Below the pieces are notes generated by a model. It was given only the letters and a program-made list of their open reading frames with translations. It ran no database searches and was not told the DNA's origin. This document shows, piece after piece, positions 8,680 to 17,262 of a stretch of DNA of 64,000 nucleotides. The DNA is from Ensifer adhaerens (GTDB taxonomy: Bacteria; Pseudomonadota; Alphaproteobacteria; Rhizobiales; Rhizobiaceae): the NCBI RefSeq assembly GCF_020035535.1, contig NZ_CP083350.1:1746501-1810500 (forward strand), written 5' to 3'. The position numbers and the translations under genes are program-made. Within the stretch, counting starts at the first letter, position 1, and each line of letters opens with the position of its first letter.

Positions 8680-9762
8680 ATGACATTGGTGAACGCGTGC
8701 AGGCAAATCTTGGGAGGCGCCGTCATCGCCTCGCTTGTCTCGACCACCGCCCTGCCGGCGCACGCCGCCGGAAACCTCACGATCTTCGACTGGTCCGGCT
8801 ACGAGGATCCGGCCTTCCACCCGTCCTACACCGCCAAGCACGGAAGCGAACCGGACTTCAGTTTCTTCGGTGACGAGGAGGAGGCCTTCCAGAAGCTGCG
8901 CTCCGGCTTCAAGGCCGACCTTGCCCATCCCTGTTCGCAGAGCGTGGCGAAGTGGCGCGAGGCTGGACTGATCGAGCCGCTCGACACTTCGAAACTGACC
9001 TACTGGAACGACATCGATCCGGGCATTGCCGCGATGAAGGGGCTGATGACGACGCCGGACGGAAAGGCCTGGCTGCTGCCCTTCGAATGGGGCAACACCG
9101 TGCTCACCTACCGCACCGATACGGTCAAGGAAGATGAGATCAAGTCGCTGCGCGCCTTTGCCGATCCGAAGTTCAAGGACCGGGTCTCGATCGGCGACAA
9201 TGTCGATGACGCCTATGCGCTGGCGAGCCTCGCCATCGGCGTCAAGGACTGGACGACGATGACCGACGAGCAGTTCAAGCAGGCCTCCGATTTCCTGCGC
9301 GAAGTGCACAAGAACGTCCGCCTCTACTGGACCGACAACACCGACTTGAGCCAGGCGATCGCCAGCGGCGAGGTCGACCTTGCCTGGGCGTGGAACGAGA
9401 CGGCAACGACCCTGCAGGCCGATGGAGTTCCGGCGGCGATCAAGAAGGATACGACCGAGGGGCTTTCGACTTGGGTCTGCGGCTATGTCCGCCTCAAAGG
9501 GGCCGAAGCGCCGCTCGACGAACAATATGACTACCTGAACTCGATCTCCGATCCCGCGATCACGGCCTATATGGTCGAGTCCTGGGGGTATGGCCATGCG
9601 AACGCCCGCGGCATGGCGCAGGTCGATCCGAAGATCCTGGCCGACAAGGGCTATGCCGACATCTCGAAATTCCTGGCCAACACGCTGTTCCAGTCGCCGA
9701 TGCCGGTCGAGCTGCGCCAGCGCATGATCGCCGAGTTCGAGAAGATCAAGTCGGGCTACTGA
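8680..9762 (+). CDS. Periplasmic substrate-binding protein, PotD/PotF-like
   Basis: The 360-aa protein begins with a Sec signal peptide of about 30 residues ending ALPAHAA, followed by LTIFDWSGYEDP, typical of the spermidine/putrescine-binding family. AGGAGG lies 6 nt upstream of the chosen start. It probably feeds the PotABC-like transporter encoded convergently at 9807-12668. Family members bind polyamines, but also opines, betaines and other cationic amines, so the ligand is open. It is co-directional with the BetI-like regulator after a 40-bp gap. Confidence 0.85.
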   Translation: MTLVNACRQILGGAVIASLVSTTALPAHAAGNLTIFDWSGYEDPAFHPSYTAKHGSEPDFSFFGDEEEAFQKLRSGFKADLAHPCSQSVAKWREAGLIEPLDTSKLTYWNDIDPGIAAMKGLMTTPDGKAWLLPFEWGNTVLTYRTDTVKEDEIKSLRAFADPKFKDRVSIGDNVDDAYALASLAIGVKDWTTMTDEQFKQASDFLREVHKNVRLYWTDNTDLSQAIASGEVDLAWAWNETATTLQADGVPAAIKKDTTEGLSTWVCGYVRLKGAEAPLDEQYDYLNSISDPAITAYMVESWGYGHANARGMAQVDPKILADKGYADISKFLANTLFQSPMPVELRQRMIAEFEKIKSGY

Positions 9763-9772
9763 GAAGCGAAAT

Positions 9773-9798
9773 CGGCGGGACGCGACCGCGTCCCGCCG
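9773..9798. terminator. Bidirectional hairpin between convergent genes
   Basis: CGGCGGGACGCG and CGCGTCCCGCCG are perfect 12-bp inverted arms separated by 2 nt. It fills most of the 44-bp gap between the binding protein and the ATPase gene, which end facing each other. Tails are short (GAAAT and AAACTT), so termination may be imperfect. Confidence 0.7.
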
Positions 9799-9806
9799 AA
9801 ACTTCG

Positions 9807-10895
9807 TCAGTCGGCAACGGCGACCAGCGCATCCGGATCGTAGGCCAGCCGTATCGTGTCGCCGACCGGAATGTCGTCCGCGCCGAAATTGTTGGTCTCC
9901 GATACCGAAAGCGGCTGCTCGAGGCCAGGGATATCGACGATCAGATGGGTGATCTCGCCGAAATAGTGTCGATCAACGACCTTGCCGGCGACCTCGAAAT
10001 CGGAGCGCGCGTCATCCCACAGCACACGCAGCCGTTCCGGGCGAATGCCGATCGTCGCCGTGCCGTTGCGGGCAGCAAAGCCGAGCGGCTTGTCGATGGT
10101 GACGCCGCCGAAGCGCAAGGTCTCGACCGAAATGCGCGTCGCCGTCTCATTGGTCACCCGCGCTTTCATGAAATTCATGCCGCCGAGAAAATCGGCCACC
10201 TGGCGCGTGTTGGGGCGCTGGTAGATCTCCTTCGGCGTCGCCACCTGCGCGATCCGGCCACCGAACATCACGGCGATGCGGTCCGAAAGCGCCAGCGCCT
10301 CATACTGATCGTGAGTGACGAGGATGAAGGTGATGCCGACGGCGCGCTGCAGCGTGCGCAGTTCCACCTGCATTTCCTCGCGCAGCTTCTTGTCGAGCGC
10401 GGAAAGCGGCTCGTCGAGGAGCAGCACCTTCGGTCGCATTACCAGCGCGCGCGCGAGCGCCACCCGTTGGCGCTGACCGCCTGACAGTTCATGCGCCCGT
10501 CGCTTGCCGAGATGGCCGAGCCTGACCTGTTCGAGTGCGGCGCCGACACGGCGGCGTTCCTCGGTCGCATCGAGCTTCAGGCGCTTCAGGCCATAGGCGA
10601 CATTCTCCTCGACATCGAGATGCGGAAAAATCGCGTAGTTCTGGAAGACCATATTGGTAGGGCGGCGGTTCGGCGGCACGCCGATCACCGATTGGCCGTC
10701 GATGCGGATGTCGCCTTCTGTCGGCGTGTCGAAGCCGGCGATCGAGCGCAGAAGCGTGGTCTTGCCGCAGCCCGAAGGGCCGAGCAGCGAGAAGAATTCG
10801 CCGGCGGCGATGCCGAGCGAGACGTCGTCGAGCGCCTTGTAGATGCCGTAGAACTTGCTGACGCCTTCGATTGCGATCGTCGGTGTTTCAGCCAT
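9807..10895 (-). CDS. ABC transporter ATP-binding protein, PotA-like
   Basis: The 362-aa ATPase has Walker A GPSGCGKT at residues 39-46, the LSGGQ signature at 137-141, Walker B LLLDEP at 158-163 and a C-terminal TOBE-like regulatory region of about 100 residues, as in PotA/FbpC-type importers. It energises uptake through the two permeases encoded upstream on the same strand and overlaps the PotC-like gene by 8 bp. Confidence 0.92.
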   Translation of the reverse strand: MAETPTIAIEGVSKFYGIYKALDDVSLGIAAGEFFSLLGPSGCGKTTLLRSIAGFDTPTEGDIRIDGQSVIGVPPNRRPTNMVFQNYAIFPHLDVEENVAYGLKRLKLDATEERRRVGAALEQVRLGHLGKRRAHELSGGQRQRVALARALVMRPKVLLLDEPLSALDKKLREEMQVELRTLQRAVGITFILVTHDQYEALALSDRIAVMFGGRIAQVATPKEIYQRPNTRQVADFLGGMNFMKARVTNETATRISVETLRFGGVTIDKPLGFAARNGTATIGIRPERLRVLWDDARSDFEVAGKVVDRHYFGEITHLIVDIPGLEQPLSVSETNNFGADDIPVGDTIRLAYDPDALVAVAD

Positions 10896-11712
10896 GCTGC
10901 GCTCCCTGTGCCCTGAGCCTGTATTCGGCGCGGCGGCGTATGATTTCCGAAAGAGTGAGAAGCAGGATCGAGATGAGCAGCATCAGGCTGCCGAGCGCGA
11001 GCACGCCCGGTAGCTTTGCGGCAAAGCGGAGCTGGCCCCAGATATAGACCGGCAGCGTCGGCTCGGTTCCCGAGAGGAAGAAGGCTAGGATGAACTCGTC
11101 GAGCGACACCGTGAAAGACACGAGCAGGCTGGAGACGATCGCCGGCGCGACGACGGGCAGGGTCACCCGGCGGAAGGTGCCGATCGCCGTTTCGCCGAGA
11201 TCGAGCGAAGCCTCTTCCAGCGACCGGTCGAAGCCGTCGAAGCCTGAGATCAGTACCGACATCGCATAGGGCAGGCAGAAGACCACCTGGCCGAGGATGA
11301 CGGTGACGAGCGAAAGCTCGATGCCGAGCTGCAGCAGGATCATCAGCAGCGAGACCGCCACGATGATCTCGGGCAGGAACAGGGGCGCCATGATCAGGCC
11401 TGTCGCCGGCCCTTTGCCGCGGAAGCGATAGCGCGTCAGTGCGCGCGCGGCGCAGATGCCGAGAATGGTGCTCATGAGCGCCACGGAGACGCCCACGATC
11501 ATGCTGTTGCGTGCCGCTTCCAGCATGGCCGAATTGCCCCAGAGCGTGACGTACCACTTGGTGGTGAAGCCGGCCAGCGGGAAGGTCGTGGTGGAGGCGT
11601 TGTTGAAGGAAAAGATCGGCAGCAGCAGGATCGGGAAATAAAGGAAGAGCAGGTAGAGGCCGACATAGGCCGGCAGCCAGCGGGACTTCGGGATGCCGTG
11701 ACGACCGCTCAT
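10888..11712 (-). CDS. ABC transporter permease, PotC-like
   Basis: The 274-aa integral membrane protein has about six transmembrane segments and a cytoplasmic EAA loop (LEEASLDLGETAIGTFRRVTLP) that contacts the ATPase. It is the second permease of the polyamine-type importer. It overlaps the PotB-like gene by 4 bp (ATGA) and the ATPase gene by 8 bp, showing one operon. Confidence 0.9.
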   Translation of the reverse strand: MSGRHGIPKSRWLPAYVGLYLLFLYFPILLLPIFSFNNASTTTFPLAGFTTKWYVTLWGNSAMLEAARNSMIVGVSVALMSTILGICAARALTRYRFRGKGPATGLIMAPLFLPEIIVAVSLLMILLQLGIELSLVTVILGQVVFCLPYAMSVLISGFDGFDRSLEEASLDLGETAIGTFRRVTLPVVAPAIVSSLLVSFTVSLDEFILAFFLSGTEPTLPVYIWGQLRFAAKLPGVLALGSLMLLISILLLTLSEIIRRRAEYRLRAQGAQHG

Positions 11713-12668
11713 TTCGCCAGCCTCATTGTGAGTTTCAGCGCGAGGACGACGAGCCCCGCCATCGCCGAGACGACCACCATGGTCGTCACCGAAAGTGCCG
11801 CGCCGAGCGGCCAGTTGGCGCCCTTGCCGAACTGTGCCTGGATCGCGGTCGCGATCATCACCCCATCCTTGCCGCCGACGAGCTTCGGCGTCACGTAGTC
11901 GCCGACGGTCGGGATCATCACGATCAGGAAGGCGGAGATGACGCCCGGCAGGGAAAGCGGCAGGGTGACACGCAGGAAGCTCATCACCTTGTTGTCACCG
12001 AGATCGTGCGCAGCCTCGATCAGCGAGCGGTCGACCTTTTCCAGCGACACGTAGATCGGCAGGATCGCAAAAGCCGCCCAGCTGTGGACGAGCGTAATGA
12101 CGACGGCATTGGAATTGTAGAGCAGCGTCGTCAGCGGCTTGTCGATAAGGCCGATCGATAGAAGCCCCGTATTCATCACGCCGCCATAGCCGAGGATGAC
12201 CTTCCACGACATCACGCGCAGAAGATAGCTCGTCCAGCAGGGCACGGTGATCAGGAACAGCCAGAGGTTCTTGTGCACGCCGCCATGGAAGGAAATGAAC
12301 CAGGCGATCGGATAGGAGACCGTGACGGTGACGACGCTGACGACCAGCGAGATGACCAGCGAGCGCACCAGGAGGTCCTGGTAGATCGGTTCGCCAAGGG
12401 CGGTGCGATAATTTTCGAGGGTAAAGGTACGGTCGATCGTCAGATAGTCCTGGGTCCAGAAACTGTAGGCGATGACGATCAGGACGGGCAGGAAGAGCAG
12501 GGCAAGCGCGTAAAGCAGTGTTGGTGAGATGAGAGCGAGGCCGCTGGCCTCTTCGCTGGCAATCCAGCGTGTGCGGCTTTTCGGTGGTTCTGCGGGCCGA
12601 TGCTCCACCCCCGCGCCCGACAGGACTGCCATCAGCATGTCCTCGCGCGATATGCTGAGCGTGGACAC
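11709..12668 (-). CDS. ABC transporter permease, PotB-like
   Basis: The 319-aa permease has a cytoplasmic N-terminal tail of about 40 residues, six predicted membrane helices and the EAA loop (LIEAAHDLGDNKVMSFLRVTLP). It is the first gene of the leftward transporter operon, which therefore shares the promoter region holding operator box 2 with the divergent aminotransferase gene. An internal ATG 10 codons downstream is an alternative start. Confidence 0.88.
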   Translation of the reverse strand: MSTLSISREDMLMAVLSGAGVEHRPAEPPKSRTRWIASEEASGLALISPTLLYALALLFLPVLIVIAYSFWTQDYLTIDRTFTLENYRTALGEPIYQDLLVRSLVISLVVSVVTVTVSYPIAWFISFHGGVHKNLWLFLITVPCWTSYLLRVMSWKVILGYGGVMNTGLLSIGLIDKPLTTLLYNSNAVVITLVHSWAAFAILPIYVSLEKVDRSLIEAAHDLGDNKVMSFLRVTLPLSLPGVISAFLIVMIPTVGDYVTPKLVGGKDGVMIATAIQAQFGKGANWPLGAALSVTTMVVVSAMAGLVVLALKLTMRLAK

Positions 12669-12785
12669 TGGAAATGCAGCGATCGCTTCATTCTATCCAT
12701 CCCGTGGCGGTATCCGCCTTTTGTGTTCCCTCAATTAGCAAAACGCAAATCGGGATTGAACGCAAGCGGAATTTCTGCAATATTG

Positions 12786-12803
12786 ATTGAATAGCCATTC
12801 AAT
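12786..12803 (+). promoter_or_regulatory. TGAA-N6-TTCA operator box 2
   Basis: ATTGAAT and ATTCAAT form perfect 7-bp arms around AGCC, with core TGAATAGCCATTCA at 12788-12801. It sits in the 208-bp divergent region between the PotB-like gene and the aminotransferase gene, and it is the most symmetrical of the three related boxes. It is an inferred target of the BetI-like regulator. Confidence 0.68.
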
Positions 12804-12876
12804 AAAAGTAGTCATTATCGATTGTTATCAACTTGTTGAGTGGAGGAAGACACCGGATTTAATGGGAGATTCCGTG

Positions 12877-14289
12877 ATGGCCGCGAAGCTCGATCCTGCA
12901 GTTGTGCACAACCGCGAGGCGGATGAAACCGCCGCGCTCGCCGCGCGGCATCTCGTCCAGCCTTGGCCTGTCGCCGGCAGCATCGGCGCCGAGTCGCGCG
13001 GGGCGATCGAAAGCGGCGACGGAATCTATGTGACGGACGGCGAGGGGCGCCGACTGATCGATGGGCCTGCCGGCATGTGGTGCGTCAATGTCGGTCATCG
13101 CCGGGCCGAGCTGGCTCAGGTGCTGCATGATCAGGCGCTGGCTCTCTCCTACAACTCGCCATGGTACACGACGAGCACGCCCTCGGTTGATCTCGCCGAA
13201 CGACTGGCAGCACAGGCGCCCGTAGACCTCGGCCACGTGTTCTACACGACGGGCGGATCCTCGGCGGTTGAGACGGCCCTGCGCTTCATGCAGTTCATGA
13301 ACAATGTGCGCGGCCAGCCGGACAAGAAGCTGATCGTCTCGCGTCAGGGCGGCTATCACGGCTCCACCTATCTCTCGGCCTCGCTCAATGGTCGGCCGCG
13401 CGATCACGACTGGATGGACAGCGCTTCGGATCAGGTGATCAAGCTCACCTGTCCGAACCCCTTCCGCCGCCCGACGGGTCAGTCGGAAGCCGAGTTCTGC
13501 GATTTCCTCGTTGCGGAGTTCCGCGCCGTGATCGAAGCGCGCGGTGCCGAGAAGATTGGCGCCTTCATCGCCGAGCCGGTCATGGCATCCGGTGGCGTCA
13601 TCGTGCCGCCGGCGGGCTACCTTCCGCGCATGCGGGCGCTTTGCGCCGAAAACGACATCCTCTTCATCGCCGACGAGGTGGTGACGGCTTTCGGCCGCCT
13701 CGGCGAGGTCTTCGCCTCCAAAGCAGTCTTCTCGATCGAGCCCGACATGATCACCTTCGCCAAGGGGGTAACGTCAGGCTATTTCCCGCTCGGCGGCGTG
13801 ATGATCTCGTCGAAACTTCTGGAAACGCTGCGCCAGTCCAATCATTCCGACGCGATGTTCGCCCATGGCCTCACTTATTCCAGCCACCCGATCGGCTGTG
13901 CGGTGGCGCTCAAGAACCTCGATATCCTGGAAGGCGGGCTGCTCGACCATGCGCGGGCGATCTCCGGTCATTTCCAAGCGGCACTGAAACGGCTCGAAGC
14001 GCTGCCGCTCGTTGGCGAGGTGCGTGGCCTGGGGTTGATGGCCTGCGTCGAATGCGTCGCCGATCGCGTCAGCAACAATCCGCTGATGCTCGATTTGGAA
14101 GTCGGCAAACGCATCGATCGGCACTGCCAGGAACTCGGCCTGCTCGTGCGGCCGCTGATCAACATGTGCGTGATGTCGCCACCGCTGACGATCACGACGG
14201 GCCAGATCGACGTCATGGCCGATATCCTCGATGTCAGTATTCGAAGGACGATGGACGAACTGGTGCGCGAGGGGCTCTGGAAGGGCTGA
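12877..14289 (+). CDS. Class III PLP-dependent aminotransferase
   Basis: The 470-aa enzyme shows the class III pattern: TGGSSAVETALR for phosphate binding, LFIADEVVTAFGR with the cofactor-binding Asp, and the Schiff-base Lys at about residue 296 in FAKGVTSGY. These enzymes transfer omega-amino groups (beta-alanine, GABA, putrescine, taurine) to pyruvate or 2-oxoglutarate; the donor here is unknown. The start at 12877 is chosen for GGGAG 8 nt upstream; 12862 is a weaker alternative. A strong terminator follows, so it is probably monocistronic under operator box 2. Confidence 0.88.
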   Translation: MAAKLDPAVVHNREADETAALAARHLVQPWPVAGSIGAESRGAIESGDGIYVTDGEGRRLIDGPAGMWCVNVGHRRAELAQVLHDQALALSYNSPWYTTSTPSVDLAERLAAQAPVDLGHVFYTTGGSSAVETALRFMQFMNNVRGQPDKKLIVSRQGGYHGSTYLSASLNGRPRDHDWMDSASDQVIKLTCPNPFRRPTGQSEAEFCDFLVAEFRAVIEARGAEKIGAFIAEPVMASGGVIVPPAGYLPRMRALCAENDILFIADEVVTAFGRLGEVFASKAVFSIEPDMITFAKGVTSGYFPLGGVMISSKLLETLRQSNHSDAMFAHGLTYSSHPIGCAVALKNLDILEGGLLDHARAISGHFQAALKRLEALPLVGEVRGLGLMACVECVADRVSNNPLMLDLEVGKRIDRHCQELGLLVRPLINMCVMSPPLTITTGQIDVMADILDVSIRRTMDELVREGLWKG

Positions 14290-14342
14290 TGGTGGCATGA
14301 AATGCCTCGGCCCCGCCAGCATTCCCCGGCGAGGCCGATTTC

Positions 14343-14373
14343 AGGGCCGGAGAAACTCCGGCCCTTCTTTTTT
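14343..14373 (+). terminator. Rho-independent terminator of the aminotransferase gene
   Basis: AGGGCCGGAG and CTCCGGCCCT form a perfect 10-bp stem with an AAA loop, followed by TCTTTTTT. It lies 53 nt after the stop codon. Confidence 0.9.
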
Positions 14374-14382
14374 GTTTCGGTT

Positions 14383-15579
14383 TTAGCGCGTGGTCATCGT
14401 CGCATTGACGCCGGCTATTTCCTCTTCACGCGGCGCCTGATCCAGCGTCATGACGGGCAGAACGGCCCGAAGATGATCGTGGTGGGTGCGCACGCCGTAT
14501 TCGAGGTCGGAGAGATAGAATCCGCCGAAGGCTTTCGACGTCATCGACTCGTTCGACCAGATCGTCAGCTGCACGTCCTCGGCCTGGGTGTCGCGGTCGA
14601 TGCGGAAGGCGAGGTAGCGGGCGAGCCGCTGCTGGCGCGTCTCACCGGGATAGCGATAGATGCCGCCGCGTAGCAGCGTTTTGCCCGTTGCGAGCGGGAA
14701 CTCTTGGTAGAACTGCACACTTTCCGGCGTCACCGCGATGACCGCGTTCGGAAACAGGCCAAAATAGATCCACGCCTTGCGCAGCCGCTCGGGCAGGTGC
14801 GTCGCTTCCGGCGCGACGCTGACATATTGCTTCACGCTCCAGCGCCGGCCGGCATGCGGATTGTAGGTCGCGAAGGAGCGGCAAAGCCCGTTGACGAAGG
14901 GCTCGTCGTAATAGGTCGAGCCGTAGAGATCCTGCAGCGCCGGATGGGCCATGGCGACATGGTAGCCCTCATTGTCGACGTCGCGCACGGACTTCCAGTT
15001 GACCGGGCTTTCCTGCGTCCAGATGCCCTGGGTGGGCACCATGTTGTCCGTCCCATAGTGCCCGAGTTCCTCGGCGAAGGGCCGCATGACCTCGGCGACC
15101 GACGGCTGCGGACCGGGACGGAAGCGGATGAAGACGAAGCCCATCCAGACCTCGAGTTCCAGCGGGATCAGCCCGAAGGCCTGCTTGTCGAGCGGCGGAA
15201 AGGAGCGTGGGCGCGCGGCGCCGCGCAGCGTTCCGTCGAGATTGTAGACCCAGCCATGGAACGGACAGACCAGTGCGTTGCGGCAGCTGCCCTTGTCGTC
15301 GACGACGACGCGGGAGCCGCGGTGGCGGCAGATATTGTGAAATCCGCGGAGCGTGCCGTCCTGGTCGCGCAGGATCAGTGCCCGCTCGCCGACGACGTCC
15401 ATGGCGACGTAATTGCCCGGCTCCGGCACGTCGGACACATGGCAGGCGATCTGCCAATGCTGCCTGAAGACATGCTCCTTCTCGAGCTCCAGCAGGGCGT
15501 CGCTGTGGTAGCACCAGCCGGGCAGCCCACGGCGATCCCAGTCATTCGGAACGGAAATGTCGCGGACCAACTCGTTCAT
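14383..15579 (-). CDS. Rieske-type oxygenase, alpha subunit
   Basis: The 398-aa protein binds a Rieske 2Fe-2S cluster through C84-x-H86 and C105-x2-H108 (CRHRG and CPFHGW), and mononuclear iron through H207 and H212 in DNEGYHVAMAH. The arrangement suits ring-hydroxylating or N-demethylating oxygenases such as the carnitine, glycine betaine and stachydrine enzymes. The start at 15579 is preferred because GGAGA lies 6 nt upstream; 15591 lacks a ribosome site. No ferredoxin reductase partner is encoded in the window, so electrons must come from elsewhere. Operator box 3 lies just upstream of its start. Confidence 0.9.
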   Translation of the reverse strand: MNELVRDISVPNDWDRRGLPGWCYHSDALLELEKEHVFRQHWQIACHVSDVPEPGNYVAMDVVGERALILRDQDGTLRGFHNICRHRGSRVVVDDKGSCRNALVCPFHGWVYNLDGTLRGAARPRSFPPLDKQAFGLIPLELEVWMGFVFIRFRPGPQPSVAEVMRPFAEELGHYGTDNMVPTQGIWTQESPVNWKSVRDVDNEGYHVAMAHPALQDLYGSTYYDEPFVNGLCRSFATYNPHAGRRWSVKQYVSVAPEATHLPERLRKAWIYFGLFPNAVIAVTPESVQFYQEFPLATGKTLLRGGIYRYPGETRQQRLARYLAFRIDRDTQAEDVQLTIWSNESMTSKAFGGFYLSDLEYGVRTHHDHLRAVLPVMTLDQAPREEEIAGVNATMTTR

Positions 15580-15588
15580 CACGGTCTC

Positions 15589-15612
15589 CATATTTGCTGA
15601 ACGTTCATTCAA
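15589..15612 (-). promoter_or_regulatory. TGAA-N6-TTCA operator box 3
   Basis: On the minus strand the sequence is TTGAATGAACGTTCAGCAAA plus TATG, differing from box 1 at one base in 24. The core is at 15598-15611. It sits between the Rieske gene and the divergent flavin reductase gene, close enough to the Rieske start to block transcription or early elongation. Confidence 0.7.
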
Positions 15613-15792
15613 TATATCCGGATTTTGCGATGAAGGGAAGCCGGGGCGCCGGCGCGACGGGCGGCGGTCCGGCTTGACGAGGGGCGGCATCGCAACCGAT
15701 GTCGTTAGGCGAAGCCCAACCCTTGTTGGTGGGATGTGGTGTCACTATAGAAATGGCCATCGATCAGGTTCGCCGCGGTGGCAGAGGTTTTG

Positions 15793-16371
15793 ATGGATTC
15801 GCATATTCGTCCCGTTCCGCTCGAAAAGGCCTATCGGTTGCTCAACCATGGCCCGACCGTTCTGGTCTCCGCCCGCCATGCCGGGGTGGAAGACGTGATG
15901 GCGGCGGCCTGGGCCTGTGCTCTCGATTATGATCCGCCGAAGCTGACCGTCGTGCTCGACAGTGCCACCCGCACCCGTAGCCTTGCAGAGGAGGCGGGCC
16001 TATTTTGCATCCAGGTTCCAACCGCGACCCAGGCGGTGCTGACCCATGCGGTCGGCACCACGAGCCTGCACGACGATCCGGACAAGCTTGGCAAAGCCGG
16101 TGTCGCGCTCTTCCACATGCCAGAGCATGAACTGCCCTTCGTTGCCGGCTGTTCGGCCTGGCTGGCGTGTCGGCTGATCTCCGAGCCGTCCATCGAAAGC
16201 CGCTACGACCTGTTTATCGGCGAGATCATCGCCGCCTGGGCGGACGATCGCGTATTTCGGGACGGGCACTGGATGTTCGAGACCGCCGACCCGGCCCTGC
16301 GCAGCCTGCATTATGTCGCGGGCGGACACTTCTACGCGATCGGCGAAGCGATCGACGTATCCTCCCAGTAG
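15793..16371 (+). CDS. Flavin reductase family protein
   Basis: The 192-aa protein resembles the FMN-binding split-barrel flavin reductases: an N-terminal GPTVLVSARHAGVEDVMAAAW segment, a DSATRTRSLAEEAG helix and a late SRYDLFIGEI strand. Such proteins reduce FMN with NAD(P)H or act as FMN-binding electron carriers. The start at 15793 is chosen for AGAGG 5 nt upstream; an in-frame GTG at 15778 is possible. It is divergent from the Rieske gene and may share its regulation, but whether it donates electrons to that oxygenase is speculative, since Rieske enzymes usually use iron-sulfur flavoprotein reductases. Confidence 0.8.
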   Translation: MDSHIRPVPLEKAYRLLNHGPTVLVSARHAGVEDVMAAAWACALDYDPPKLTVVLDSATRTRSLAEEAGLFCIQVPTATQAVLTHAVGTTSLHDDPDKLGKAGVALFHMPEHELPFVAGCSAWLACRLISEPSIESRYDLFIGEIIAAWADDRVFRDGHWMFETADPALRSLHYVAGGHFYAIGEAIDVSSQ

Positions 16372-16430
16372 GCTGATCTTTCCCGACAGTTGAGGAAATG
16401 ATCTGTGCGCGGGCCGCAATCACTACGCGT

Positions 16431-16484
16431 TTGACAAACGCATACCTAATTGGCTATATGATGACGTATAGCCAATTGGGTATG
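16431..16484 (+). promoter_or_regulatory. ArsR promoter overlapped by an 18-bp-arm palindrome
   Basis: A TTGACA at 16431-16436 and a TATATG 18 nt later form a plausible promoter. The -10 region lies within an inverted repeat whose arms, catacctaattggctata (16441-16458) and tatagccaattgggtatg (16467-16484), differ from perfect symmetry at one position. The repeat ends 4 bp before the ArsR-type start codon, as expected for autorepression. Confidence 0.8.
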
Positions 16485-16488
16485 AGAT

Positions 16489-16812
16489 ATGTCGCAGTTG
16501 CAGGATGCGGTTTTTCGGGCGCTCGCCGATCCCACCCGTCGTGGGCTCTTCGAGCACCTCTGCCGCCAGGGAGATACGACCGTCGTCGGGTTGCTGGCCG
16601 ATGCCGGGGTTTCGCAGCCGGTCGTGTCCAAACATCTGAAGATCCTGAAGGGGGCAGGGCTCGTGCACGACCGGCATGAGGGCCGCTACACCTATTACAG
16701 CGCAAAGCGCGAGGCGCTTGCGACCCTGGTTGACTGGACGACGGAGATGGCCGGCTTCTGGCAGGACCGCTTCGATGATCTCGATGATTTGCTGAAGAGA
16801 ATGGACCAATGA
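16489..16812 (+). CDS. ArsR-family winged-helix regulator
   Basis: The 107-aa protein begins with FRALADPTRRGLFEHL and contains GVSQPVVSKHLKILKGAGLV, the recognition helix of the ArsR subgroup commonly paired with SRPBCC proteins. No metal-binding cysteine pair is present (the single Cys is in the HLCRQG segment), so a non-metal signal is likely. It overlaps the next gene by 4 bp (ATGA) and probably represses itself through the palindrome at 16441-16484. Confidence 0.9.
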   Translation: MSQLQDAVFRALADPTRRGLFEHLCRQGDTTVVGLLADAGVSQPVVSKHLKILKGAGLVHDRHEGRYTYYSAKREALATLVDWTTEMAGFWQDRFDDLDDLLKRMDQ

Positions 16813-17219
16813 TCGAAACAACCGAAACTACACGCTCTGTCGTGGTCGAACGCAATTTTTCCCATCCGCCGGAGAAAATCTGGCGCGCACTGACGCAACC
16901 GCATCTGATCGCCGAATGGCTGATGCGCAACGATTTCGTGCCCGAAGTCGGTCGTCGCTTTACCCTGTCCGCTGATTGGGGACAGGTCGACTGCGAGGTT
17001 CAGACGATCGAGGCGAACCGCTCGCTTGCCTATCGCTGGGACACCAAGGACCTGACCAGCGTTGTCACCTGGACGCTCGCTCCCGCCAATGGCGGCACGA
17101 GCCTGCGCATGGAACAGCGCGGCTTCCGGGCAGACCAGAAGTCCTACTTCCAGGGCGCAACCGTTGGATGGCAGCGCTTTTTCACGCAGTTGGAAGAGGT
17201 CGTCGCAAAGCTCGACTGA
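16809..17219 (+). CDS. SRPBCC/AHSA1-domain protein
   Basis: This 136-aa single-domain protein has the AHSA1-type START-like pattern: NFSHPPEKIWRALTQPHLIAEW at the start, a GRRFTL strand and a C-terminal GWQRFFTQLEEVV helix. Such domains bind hydrophobic ligands in a deep pocket. Translational coupling to the ArsR gene makes it the probable regulated partner. The ligand is unknown. Confidence 0.88.
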   Translation: MIETTETTRSVVVERNFSHPPEKIWRALTQPHLIAEWLMRNDFVPEVGRRFTLSADWGQVDCEVQTIEANRSLAYRWDTKDLTSVVTWTLAPANGGTSLRMEQRGFRADQKSYFQGATVGWQRFFTQLEEVVAKLD

Positions 17220-17262
17220 TCGCTCCACCGCTCGCTCCACCGCCCGAATTCAAGGTGCCAGA

